The notes beneath the pieces were generated by a model. The model made no database searches. It was not told the origin of the DNA and saw nothing but the letters and a program-made list of their open reading frames with translations. The translations under genes and the position numbers were made by a program. From Nocardia sp. CDC159 (lineage in GTDB: Bacteria; Actinomycetota; Actinomycetes; Mycobacteriales; Mycobacteriaceae), in assembly GCF_023740735.1 (NCBI RefSeq), contig NZ_JAMRXH010000014.1:148785-212784 (forward strand): DNA of 64,000 bases, in the 5' to 3' direction. This document shows positions 46,644-54,562 of the stretch, in pieces; the stretch's first letter is position 1, and the number at the start of each line of letters is the position of its first letter.

Positions 46644-47624
46644 CTAAGCGGGAGGGGCGGGCGAGACGCGGATGATTCCTTGCGGGAGCGCACCGGATAT
46701 GCAGGAAATCTCCATCCGCACCGGAATCCAATCGGTCCCGTCGAAGCGCACCCGTGTCGTGAGCACCAGCGGGGCACCGGCCTGCTCGCGCTCGGCCACC
46801 TCGCGACACGTGGAGCGATACGCCGACAGGTCGTCGGGATGAATCTCGGGCCGCTCGACCGCCCAGCGATCCAACGGCGGCAACGGATCCCTGATCCACT
46901 CCCAGATCACTCCGAAATTCAGTTCGATGAAGCCCACCCCCACGTCGTCCGACTGCACCGCGGCGCGCGTCACCGCCAATTCCGGCGTCGGCTGCGGCGA
47001 CCGGACATCGCTGATCTCGTGCATGAGGGAGCGAGTCACGACGCCCCCATCGCGGTGGACGCGAACGATCATCTGAAAACACCGCACTCGGTCGTCGTCA
47101 CCGCGCATCTCCACCTCGCCCTGCCATCGGCCGGAAGGATCGGTACCGGCGACGATGGCCGAGTACTCCAGGCGCCGGTCGAAGCGGACCATCCGGCCGA
47201 AGACCTCGGGTGGCGTCCGAACGACCCGCACGTCCTCCGCCGCCCGGGCCCAGATCAATTTTTCGAGCCCCGGGCCGTGATGAGCGAGTTCGGTTTTCGA
47301 CAACCAGTCCCAGGCCGCGATGCCGCGACGGGGCGGTGGGGTCTGGTCACTTTCGCCGATCCACGTCTCGACGCCGTGGATCGCGCCGAATGCGCAACGG
47401 ATCGGTAGCGCCACGACGCGCAGATCCGACTCGCGCGAGTCCACCTCGTGGCCTGCCGAGGCGCGCGCCACCGCCCGGCTCACCAGCCGGGAGCCGACCG
47501 CGCCGAAGTTCCGCCGAGCGCGCGAGAGGCTCGTCCAGTCCCGCGAGCGGTGCCCGTCCGCTACGACCGTCGGCTCGGACTTCAGCCCCAGCGTTTCCAC
47601 CAGCAGCCAACAGTTGTCGGACAT
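46644..47624 (-). CDS. GAF/PAS-like sensory protein, last gene of the c-di-GMP/MoeY operon
   Basis: A 326-residue soluble protein. It opens SDNCWLLVETLGLKSEPTVVADGHRSRDWTSL, followed by a GAF-like part (LRVVALPIRCAFGAIHGVETWIG, about residues 68-90) and a PAS-like part (about 165-325, including GVGFIELNFGVIWEWI and LTTRVRFDGTDWIPVRMEISCI). I recall this architecture as DUF5593-type, tentatively. No HTH, kinase or GGDEF output is present, so it may be a regulatory partner of the neighbour. ATG 47624 lies 4 bp after the cyclic-di-GMP gene's stop. Confidence 0.65.
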   Translation of the reverse strand: MSDNCWLLVETLGLKSEPTVVADGHRSRDWTSLSRARRNFGAVGSRLVSRAVARASAGHEVDSRESDLRVVALPIRCAFGAIHGVETWIGESDQTPPPRRGIAAWDWLSKTELAHHGPGLEKLIWARAAEDVRVVRTPPEVFGRMVRFDRRLEYSAIVAGTDPSGRWQGEVEMRGDDDRVRCFQMIVRVHRDGGVVTRSLMHEISDVRSPQPTPELAVTRAAVQSDDVGVGFIELNFGVIWEWIRDPLPPLDRWAVERPEIHPDDLSAYRSTCREVAEREQAGAPLVLTTRVRFDGTDWIPVRMEISCISGALPQGIIRVSPAPPA

Positions 47625-47628
47625 ATGA

Positions 47629-49503
47629 CTACAGCTTAGGCACGCGCGAGACTCGAGGCAGCTCCAGATCCAGCGGAATCCGTCCGGCGGCAAGGTGCAC
47701 TTCGACCTCCTCGGCGGGAATGGGCCGGGCGATCAGGAACCCCTGCGCCCGATAACAGCCCAGGCCGACCAGAGTACGCGCCGCGACGGCCGTCTCCACC
47801 CCTTCGCCGACCACGCCCAGGCCGAACGAACCGGCCAGTCCCACAATGGATTTCACAATGGCCAGATCGTCTGTGCTGACGCCGAGCCGCTGCACGAACC
47901 CGCGGTCGATCTTGACGGCGTCCACGGGCAGCGCCTTGAGATGGGACAGCGAGCTGTATCCGGTCCCGAAGTCGTCGATGGCGATCTGTACACCCATGCG
48001 CTTCAACCCACGCAGGGTCACCTGGGTACGGGTGAGATCCTGGACCACGACGTGCTCGGTGATCTCCAAACATACCGAGCTGCCGTCGATTCCGAACTCA
48101 CGGAGCACATCTTCCACCGATTCGACGAAATCCAGGCTGACCAACTGCACCGGCGAAACATTGATGCGCATAACGACATTCGAGGCGAGCCCGCGACCGC
48201 GCCATGCGGCGAACTGCTGACAGGCCGAACGCAGCACCCACCGCCCCAGCTCTCCCGCCAGATTCGTCGCCTCGGCCACGCCCACGAACGCGCCCGGAGG
48301 CAGCAGGCCACGGGTCGGATGCTGCCACCGAACCAGTGCCTCGAGGGCGACGATCCGCCCGGTTCGCAGGTCCACCTCGGGCTGATAGTGCAGGATCAGC
48401 GAGTTGTCCGCGACCGCGCTGCGCAGATTCAGCTCGACGTCGTCCTGGAGCTCGAACTGGGCGCGCATGGCGTCGGTGAACACGGCGACACCATTGCCAC
48501 CGCCGGATTTCGCCGACAACAGCGCGTGATCGGCCCTGCGGAGCACGTCGGCGACCGTGGTTTCACCCGGAATCCCAAGGGCCACACCGACACTCGCGCC
48601 GCGGCTGACCGACTCGCCGCCCACGGTCACCCGTCGCGAGATGACCTGTTGCAGCCGGGTGGCCTCGAACTCGGCCGCCACCGCATCCATCGGCTTGGCG
48701 GGCACGATGACGAATTCATCGCCGCCGAGCCGAGCGATCATGTCGGTCGGGTCCAGATGCTCGCGCAGTCGCGCCGACAGGGTCTGAATGAAGTTGTCGC
48801 CCGCGGTATGACCGAGGAAGTCGTTGAGCGCCTTGAGCCGATCCAGATCGAGGAAGAAGGTGGCGACCGGCCCGGGATGCCCCGGGCGCAGCCGCTCCTC
48901 CATGTGCTCCAGGAGCGCGCGCCGGTTCGCCAGGCCGGTGAGATCGTCGTGCATCGCGATGTAGCGCAGCCGCTCCTCGGCCTCCACCCGCGCCTGCAAC
49001 TGGGCGAACAACGACGCGATCGCCTTGAGCACATTGAGCTCGCGGGTGCTCCATTCCCGGTCGCCGACCTTGATGAAGCCGAGCAGACCGGTCGATTCAC
49101 CCCGGGAGAGCAACGGCACGGCTGCCGAGGTCACATACGGCAGACCGGAGGCCTTGCGGATCGTCTCCTGGTAATCGGCGTCCTCCCGGGTGACCAGGAA
49201 GGGTTCGGTCGCATGCTCGAGCGCCCGGAAAACCGAATCCGCCTTCTCGAAATACACCACGGCGAGCGGGTCCGGATCGGGTTTCTCCGGACGAGGTGGC
49301 CACTCGGCGATCAGGACCGTGGCGCGACGTTCTCGATCGGTATGCCGCAGGTAGCTGAAGTCCACATCGAAGTACTCCACGAGCACGGCCAGCACGCGTT
49401 CGGTTGCCGCGACCATGGTCGTGGCATCGACCCCCATGAGCTCTGCGGCGACCTGAGTCACCAGTGAATCGAGCGTCCGCCGAGGCACCTTGTCTCCGAT
49501 CAC
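47629..49503 (-). CDS. GAF-GGDEF-EAL cyclic-di-GMP enzyme (Rv1354c-like)
   Basis: A 624-residue predicted bifunctional diguanylate cyclase/phosphodiesterase. GAF-like sensor about residues 15-175; GGDEF domain about 178-345 with intact GGDEF at 260-264 and DLDRLKALND metal site; EAL domain from about 350 with EALVRW at 388-393, INVSPVQL, EITEHV, DDFGTGYSSL, KIDRGFV and GEGVET all present, so both activities look intact. The inhibitory I-site normally reads R-x-x-D five residues before GGDEF; here it is Asp251-Pro-Thr-Asp254, so the arginine is missing. The domain order and neighbours match M. tuberculosis Rv1354c. Confidence 0.93.
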   Translation of the reverse strand: MIGDKVPRRTLDSLVTQVAAELMGVDATTMVAATERVLAVLVEYFDVDFSYLRHTDRERRATVLIAEWPPRPEKPDPDPLAVVYFEKADSVFRALEHATEPFLVTREDADYQETIRKASGLPYVTSAAVPLLSRGESTGLLGFIKVGDREWSTRELNVLKAIASLFAQLQARVEAEERLRYIAMHDDLTGLANRRALLEHMEERLRPGHPGPVATFFLDLDRLKALNDFLGHTAGDNFIQTLSARLREHLDPTDMIARLGGDEFVIVPAKPMDAVAAEFEATRLQQVISRRVTVGGESVSRGASVGVALGIPGETTVADVLRRADHALLSAKSGGGNGVAVFTDAMRAQFELQDDVELNLRSAVADNSLILHYQPEVDLRTGRIVALEALVRWQHPTRGLLPPGAFVGVAEATNLAGELGRWVLRSACQQFAAWRGRGLASNVVMRINVSPVQLVSLDFVESVEDVLREFGIDGSSVCLEITEHVVVQDLTRTQVTLRGLKRMGVQIAIDDFGTGYSSLSHLKALPVDAVKIDRGFVQRLGVSTDDLAIVKSIVGLAGSFGLGVVGEGVETAVAARTLVGLGCYRAQGFLIARPIPAEEVEVHLAAGRIPLDLELPRVSRVPKL

Positions 49504-49504
49504 G

Positions 49505-51655
49505 CTAACTACGGGGCGCCGCGCCCGTTGTAGGACGCCGCCTGCTACGGACTGAAGCTGCTGCCGCGTAGCTCAGGCGAAGCACCAACGCAATGGTCTC
49601 ATGCTCAGGCACTCCCAGGAGGTCCAGGAACCGGCCCTGAAGTGACGCTAGTGTATCGGCGAACAGCGGGGAAAGCTCGAAGAGTTCCTCGGGGCGTCGG
49701 GCGTACAGGAACACCGGAGAGACGGGTTGAACGGCCAACCCGAGCCGCTGGGCCTGGATCCACACCCGTTCCACCGCCATCCCTGCCCGTGCGTACTCGG
49801 ACAGGCCCGCGGGGCGGTCGGACAGCACGTCGGGGAGCGTCACCGCCACCACGGCCGAACTGGACCGCACGCGATCGCGGGTGTACTTGCCCAGCGCCGC
49901 TCCACCCGACCACTCCCGCAGCCGCGCCATCACCTCGGGCCGTCGGCCCACCTCGAGCGCGGCCTGCTCGTCGGCGGCCAGCTCCAGGCTGCGCACGTCG
50001 ATACCCGTGCTCGTATCCTGGCCGGGCCACCGCAGCTCGGCGAACATCGAATCATGCAGCCGCGGTGTCAGATACCGCACCCGGTCGGACTCGCCCAGCA
50101 ATGCGGCGGCCTCGGCGATCTCCTCGGGGAGCGTGGCCAGGCGCAGGTGTGCGCCCTCGGCCTCGGCGGCCGCGCTCAGCGCCTCGATCATCGGCCAGCC
50201 GAGCGGTTCGCCGGTGCCGTGGTGCCGGCTTGTTTCCCGCAGCAGCGCCGTGGCGTAGTTGTCCGCCAGCGCCTCGTCGTGACCGGATCCCCAGTCCAGG
50301 ATCGCGACCAGCGGGCCCTCGGAGGTGTTTTCCAGGAAACGGTGCGCACCCAGCAGACCGTGGGCCGCGGCGGCCGTGCGTGCGTTGTAGAGCGCCGCGC
50401 CGACCGCCACCGCGCTGGCCCGATAGCCGATGTCCAGGGGCGAGGAGAGTTCGGGCGCGAGCGCGATGCGAACTCCCGCCGAATCGGCGCGCAGCACCCA
50501 GGGCTGGACGTTACCCCCGGAAGGAGCCCGTTCGGCACAGTGCAGCACCCTGCCGACCGGATCCGCCGCCATATCGGCGTCGATGGCGTCGTCGACCGCG
50601 GCCCAATCCGAGCCGAGCGGCGGCTGGGCCAACTCGACCAGACCGGCGTCCGGATCGATTCGCGTACGACCGGATCGCAGCTCGACGCCGAGTCCGATCC
50701 GGCGTACGGCGGCGGCCACGCTCGCCCCGCCGATCACGACGTCGCTGCCCAATTGTGGCCAGCCAGTGAGGGTTTCACCGACCTCGATCATGCTCGCCGC
50801 CATCCGTGCCGACACCTCACCAGCACCGAGTAATCGGAATACGTAGGGCGATTTCTCCCGAACGGTCAGGCCGCGCAGATCGCCCGCCTTCAACCCGCCG
50901 AGCAGGCCGTGGAACAGCGGACGGTCCGGCTCCAGGTCGTACCGTTCGACGTCGAGCAAACCACGATCGCTGGTATGCATCAATACCGGTATACCTCGCT
51001 CGCGCGCGGCCTCACGAACAACAACCTTGATATCCAGGGAGTCGCATTCCTCGACCAGAACCGACAGCCCGTCGACGAAGGCGTCGGCCGTCCGTTCGTC
51101 GACCCCGGCCTCGAACACCTCCACGGGCAGGTACGGGTCCAGCTCCGCGATTCGACGGGCGGTGACGACCGCCTTGTTGACGCCCACGTCCAGCAGAGTC
51201 GCGGACACCCGGTTCAGGTTGGACAGTTCGAGAGCGTCGAAGTCGGCGAGCCGAAGTCGACCACACGCACCCTCGAGCGCGAGATTGAAGGCCACCGCGT
51301 GCCCGACGCTTTGGCCGATCACGCCGATCGATAACCGTTCGAGGATGCGCTGTTCCGCCTCGGTCAGTTTGTTGCGATTTCGATCCAGCCGGACCCTCCG
51401 GAAGACGCGCTCGCCGGGTAAGGCCACGACATGTCTGCGCCAGGGGTAATAGATCCACCGATCCGGAGTCGGAGCGAGGTCGACCATCGATTCACGGGTC
51501 ATCGCCGCGTATTCGGCCCGAATCGAATCCCGGAGATCGGTGAATTCGACGGTCGGATCATCGCGCAGGGCGGCGAGCGCGCGGGCCTGGGCCGGGTTCG
51601 ACTGGTCGAGAATCAGCGGCCGGTATTCCGTCTGAGGACCGTGGTCATCGGCCAT
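49505..51655 (-). CDS. ThiF/E1-like and nitroreductase fusion (Rv1355c/MoeY family)
   Basis: A 716-residue fusion. Residues about 105-330 form an E1/MoeB/ThiF-type adenylating domain (LSIGVIGQSVGHAVAFNLALEG, ADFDALELSNLNRV with Asp139 and Arg149, then VGVNKAVVTARRI with Lys161), although the glycine loop is degenerate. Residues about 395-700 form an FMN nitroreductase-like domain (VGRVLHCAERAPSGGNVQPWVL). No CxxC zinc pair is obvious. It was named MoeY in M. tuberculosis by similarity; a molybdopterin role is unproved. ATG 51655 lies inside the preceding gene (11-bp overlap), and its stop is 1 bp from the GGDEF-EAL start. Confidence 0.9.
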   Translation of the reverse strand: MADDHGPQTEYRPLILDQSNPAQARALAALRDDPTVEFTDLRDSIRAEYAAMTRESMVDLAPTPDRWIYYPWRRHVVALPGERVFRRVRLDRNRNKLTEAEQRILERLSIGVIGQSVGHAVAFNLALEGACGRLRLADFDALELSNLNRVSATLLDVGVNKAVVTARRIAELDPYLPVEVFEAGVDERTADAFVDGLSVLVEECDSLDIKVVVREAARERGIPVLMHTSDRGLLDVERYDLEPDRPLFHGLLGGLKAGDLRGLTVREKSPYVFRLLGAGEVSARMAASMIEVGETLTGWPQLGSDVVIGGASVAAAVRRIGLGVELRSGRTRIDPDAGLVELAQPPLGSDWAAVDDAIDADMAADPVGRVLHCAERAPSGGNVQPWVLRADSAGVRIALAPELSSPLDIGYRASAVAVGAALYNARTAAAAHGLLGAHRFLENTSEGPLVAILDWGSGHDEALADNYATALLRETSRHHGTGEPLGWPMIEALSAAAEAEGAHLRLATLPEEIAEAAALLGESDRVRYLTPRLHDSMFAELRWPGQDTSTGIDVRSLELAADEQAALEVGRRPEVMARLREWSGGAALGKYTRDRVRSSSAVVAVTLPDVLSDRPAGLSEYARAGMAVERVWIQAQRLGLAVQPVSPVFLYARRPEELFELSPLFADTLASLQGRFLDLLGVPEHETIALVLRLSYAAAASVRSRRRPTTGAAPRS

Positions 51656-52418
51656 GTGTGCGCAGAACCTCCCATCCGCGCCCGGACTCCCGGCGGCTGC
51701 GCCCGCCCTTGTGATCGGTGATACCCAGCTCCCGCAGTTCCGCCGACATGAGCGAATACTGTTGCCCGCCGACCACTTCACGGTATCGCCACGAGTCCCA
51801 CCAGACCGGCACGGTGCGATAGCGCGTGTCGGGGAAGGGCACGCTCGGAATTTCCGGAGGTATCACACCACCCGCCCGGCTGTAACGGTCCGCCGTAAAC
51901 GATGCGGCCGTGCCGAATGCGAAACGCTTACCGAGAAGCATCGGCGCATAGGCAATACAGCGTGCGACCGCCGCCCCCAGGGCTCGACGGTCTTCGGCAG
52001 ATCGATCGACCCAGCCTCCGCGTACTTCCACGACCCCGAACGGCATCCGCTCGGCAATGCTGTCGCGAAGCGCGGATTCTCCTGCCCGGCCGCGCCATTC
52101 GCGCAGGGCAGCGATCTCGTTCACGCCATTACACGGCCATTGGGCTCGAACACCGGCAACCACCTCGCCCACCGCATTCACCCCGGCGAAGAACAGCGCG
52201 GTCGACTTCCCATCGCGCGTGTTCTTCCAGTCGAGAACGCTCTCCACTCCGTAATGCCGATACGCCCGCAGCGCGCCGTCGAGATACCGGTCCCACAGCT
52301 CCGGGCGCCGGGCGGGGCTGCCGATGTGGAAGGTGGACCCGGTTTGCGCATCTCGGAAGCGCAGTGTCCCCGCGACGGGGGATACTGACGGGCCGACCGC
52401 GACCGCTTCGACAGTCAT
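51645..52418 (-). CDS. Unknown protein heading the MoeY/c-di-GMP operon (Rv1356c position, acyltransferase-like appearance)
   Basis: A 257-residue soluble protein of no family I can name with certainty. The pattern DRYLDGALRAYRHYGVESVLDWKNT, then STALFFAGVNAVGEVVAGVRAQ, resembles GNAT-fold N-acyl-amino-acid synthases or autoinducer-synthase relatives in strand order, but no diagnostic acetyl-CoA loop is clear. It occupies the place of Rv1356c in the conserved trio. ATG 52418 follows GGAGTAGG by 8 nt and is the first gene of a four-gene operon. Confidence 0.8.
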   Translation of the reverse strand: MTVEAVAVGPSVSPVAGTLRFRDAQTGSTFHIGSPARRPELWDRYLDGALRAYRHYGVESVLDWKNTRDGKSTALFFAGVNAVGEVVAGVRAQWPCNGVNEIAALREWRGRAGESALRDSIAERMPFGVVEVRGGWVDRSAEDRRALGAAVARCIAYAPMLLGKRFAFGTAASFTADRYSRAGGVIPPEIPSVPFPDTRYRTVPVWWDSWRYREVVGGQQYSLMSAELRELGITDHKGGRSRRESGRGWEVLRTHGR

Positions 52419-52672
52419 ACAGTTCCTACTCCGTTGCTGCGCGGTGTCGCGCGACTAACCGGACCCCGTCCGGCACGGCCGGGCTGGGGCCGGTGTCCGG
52501 ATGTGGTCGCCTAGGGCAGTATCCGTCATCCTGCCCGAATTGACTAGGCGTCCGGCAAATCTCCCGAAACCTGGGCGGGCGGTTCGAAATTGTCCCAGGT
52601 CAGGCCCATGACGCCGGCGAGCCGGAATAACAGCAAGACCGGTTGGTACTTCCTTGGTTATCCATTAGCTAT

Positions 52673-53107
52673 CTACACCAGGATGGAGATGAACAGCTCC
52701 ACGCGGTCGGTTCCGCGCCAGATCTCGACCTCTTCGCGGTAGGCCCGGGTGATCTCCGCGGAGGCGGTCGCGTCGTCGACCTGAGCCCATACGTCCTCCA
52801 CCGGATCGTGATAGTCACCGTTGGGCTCGAACCGCGCGTAAACGCCCTTGGGAACGCGAATCAGAACATCGCCGAAGGGCACCGCGTCGACGGCCGGATA
52901 GTCGTAGCTCACCAGCACGTTGTAGTTGCCCGCGGGGTCGGGCACGTACACCGTATACAGCGGCCGTTCGGCGCCGTCGCGGTCGCGCAGCCGGTCGCGC
53001 AGGAATTCGATCAGCTCACTGTTGCTGACCTTGAAGCTGGGGCGCATCCGCGGCACCACCAGGCCGCCGTAGATCGCCCCGTCGCGGACCACGATCGAGT
53101 AGGTCAT
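52673..53107 (-). CDS. GyrI-like / AraC-effector-binding-domain protein 2
   Basis: A 144-residue stand-alone effector-binding domain. It contains PLYTVYVPDPAGNYNVLVSYDY, a VPKGVYARFEPNGDYHDPVEDVWAQV core and an EVEIWRGTDRVELFISI end typical of the SHS2-type ligand-binding fold shared with GyrI and the C-termini of AraC/MerR regulators. There is no DNA-binding domain. It overlaps its paralogue's stop by 4 bp (ATGA). Confidence 0.8.
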   Translation of the reverse strand: MTYSIVVRDGAIYGGLVVPRMRPSFKVSNSELIEFLRDRLRDRDGAERPLYTVYVPDPAGNYNVLVSYDYPAVDAVPFGDVLIRVPKGVYARFEPNGDYHDPVEDVWAQVDDATASAEITRAYREEVEIWRGTDRVELFISILV

Positions 53108-53547
53108 CGGGGATCGACCGCCAGATACAGGTCGATCTTGTACGCGTGCGGGTAGCACTCGAAATCGCCGGTGTGCGTGCGTTTTATCTGCTTGTGCTCC
53201 TCGGCGTAGGCGATCTGGGTCCACAGGTCGGTCATGATCTGCGGGAAGTTGCCGACCGAGGAGAACCGGGCATAGGTACCGCGGGGCAGCCGCGCCACGA
53301 TGTGGCCGCGGGTGACCTCGTCGAACGAGCGGCATTCGTAGCCGACGATCTGGGTGTTGAAAGTATTGAGCTCGGGCGAGTAATCGGTGTACGCCGAGGC
53401 CAGCGGGCCACCGAGCTCCTGATGCAGGACGGCGGCCCAGGCGGCCTCCAGATCGTGATCCCGCAGTTCTCCGAGCGCGCGCTTGGGGCTTCGCACCGGC
53501 AAACCGGCCACCCACGTCTCGTCCCGCTCGACGATCTCAAACTGCAT
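53104..53547 (-). CDS. GyrI-like / AraC-effector-binding-domain protein 1
   Basis: A 147-residue paralogue of the downstream gene, opening MQFEIVERDETWVAGLPVRSPKRALGEL. It carries RLPRGTYARFSSVGNFPQIMTDLWTQIAYAEEH, then ECYPHAYKIDLYLAV, the same fold order. ATG 53547 matches the family N-terminus; 53598 is also open but adds residues without homology that I recognise. Such proteins bind drugs or toxins, and some protect DNA gyrase. A tandem coupled pair suggests a heterodimer. Confidence 0.78.
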   Translation of the reverse strand: MQFEIVERDETWVAGLPVRSPKRALGELRDHDLEAAWAAVLHQELGGPLASAYTDYSPELNTFNTQIVGYECRSFDEVTRGHIVARLPRGTYARFSSVGNFPQIMTDLWTQIAYAEEHKQIKRTHTGDFECYPHAYKIDLYLAVDPR

Positions 53548-53818
53548 GGAAGAAACTTTCTCGACATCAACCCAGTACCGGCCTACCAGGAAGGTCATGC
53601 TATCAACCCACTCCGTGAGAGATCGGTGACATGGCCGCCCCGCAGGGGCGTACTATGACCGGCCTCACTCGGCCGCCGGAACTGCCGGACACTTCTGCAA
53701 ACGCAAGATTGCAAATATCAGGCTATCGATGCGTCCCGGCTATCGATCCGAGGTTCGGCGCGGCGCGCAGCGGGCAGACTCGAGGAGTACCCCGCCCGGA
53801 TCGACCGAAGGGAGTCCG

Positions 53819-54559
53819 ATGACGGCGCGTCCGGACCCGATGTTGCCCGGCGATTACCGCACGCTGGCCGAGATGGATGCCGACCTGATCGACTGCCGGG
53901 CCTGTCCGCGCCTGGTGGCCTGGCGCGAGCTGGTCGCCCGCGAGAAGCGCGCCGCCTTCCGCGACCAAACCTATTGGGGGCGACCCGTTCCCGGCATCGG
54001 ACCGGCCGACGCCCGCCTGCTACTGGTCGGGCTCGCGCCCGCGGCGCACGGCGGAAATCGCACCGGGCGCATGTTCACCGGCGATCGCAGCGGCGACGTC
54101 CTGTTCGCGGCGATGCACGCGGTCGGCCTGGCGAATCAGCCCACGGCGGTCAGCCGCGACGACGGGTTGCGGCTGATCGGGACGCGTGTCACCGCGCCGG
54201 TGCACTGCGCCCCACCGGACAACAAGCCCACCCCGGCCGAGCGCGACACCTGCGGCCACTGGCTCATCACCGAACTGGGACTGCTCGCCCCGACCGTGCG
54301 GGCCGTGATCACCCTGGGCGGCTTCGGCTGGCAGGCACTGCTGCCGATGTTGGCGCGCGCGGGCTGGGCGGTACCCACCCCACGGCCGAAATTCGGCCAC
54401 GGCGTGCACTATTCGCTGCCGCCCGCACGGCCGGACCGCCAACCACTCGAACTGTTCGGCTGCTATCACGTGAGCCAGCAGAACACCTTCACCGGTCGGC
54501 TCACCCCCGCGATGATCGAGGATGTGCTCGTCCGGGCGAAAACGGCCGCGGGACTGTAA
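53819..54559 (+). CDS. Family-5 uracil-DNA glycosylase (UdgB)
   Basis: Excises uracil and related deaminated bases. A 246-residue [4Fe-4S] protein; two Cys near the N-terminus (Cys26/Cys29 in DCRACPRL) plus later Cys in VHCAPPDN and RDTCGHW are the expected cluster ligands. Motif A reads GLAPAAHGGNRTGRMFTGD, the family-5 form, and the C-terminal HVSQQNTFTGRLTP is the late active-site loop. ATG at 53819 has AGGGAG 5 nt upstream. Stops of this gene and the convergent amidohydrolase are 3 bp apart. Confidence 0.93.
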   Translation: MTARPDPMLPGDYRTLAEMDADLIDCRACPRLVAWRELVAREKRAAFRDQTYWGRPVPGIGPADARLLLVGLAPAAHGGNRTGRMFTGDRSGDVLFAAMHAVGLANQPTAVSRDDGLRLIGTRVTAPVHCAPPDNKPTPAERDTCGHWLITELGLLAPTVRAVITLGGFGWQALLPMLARAGWAVPTPRPKFGHGVHYSLPPARPDRQPLELFGCYHVSQQNTFTGRLTPAMIEDVLVRAKTAAGL

Positions 54560-54562
54560 TTC

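Noticed and set aside
47695..49467. 590-codon plus-strand frame opposite the GGDEF-EAL gene
   Set aside because: The minus-strand gene has all catalytic motifs; the antisense frame is a codon-bias shadow.
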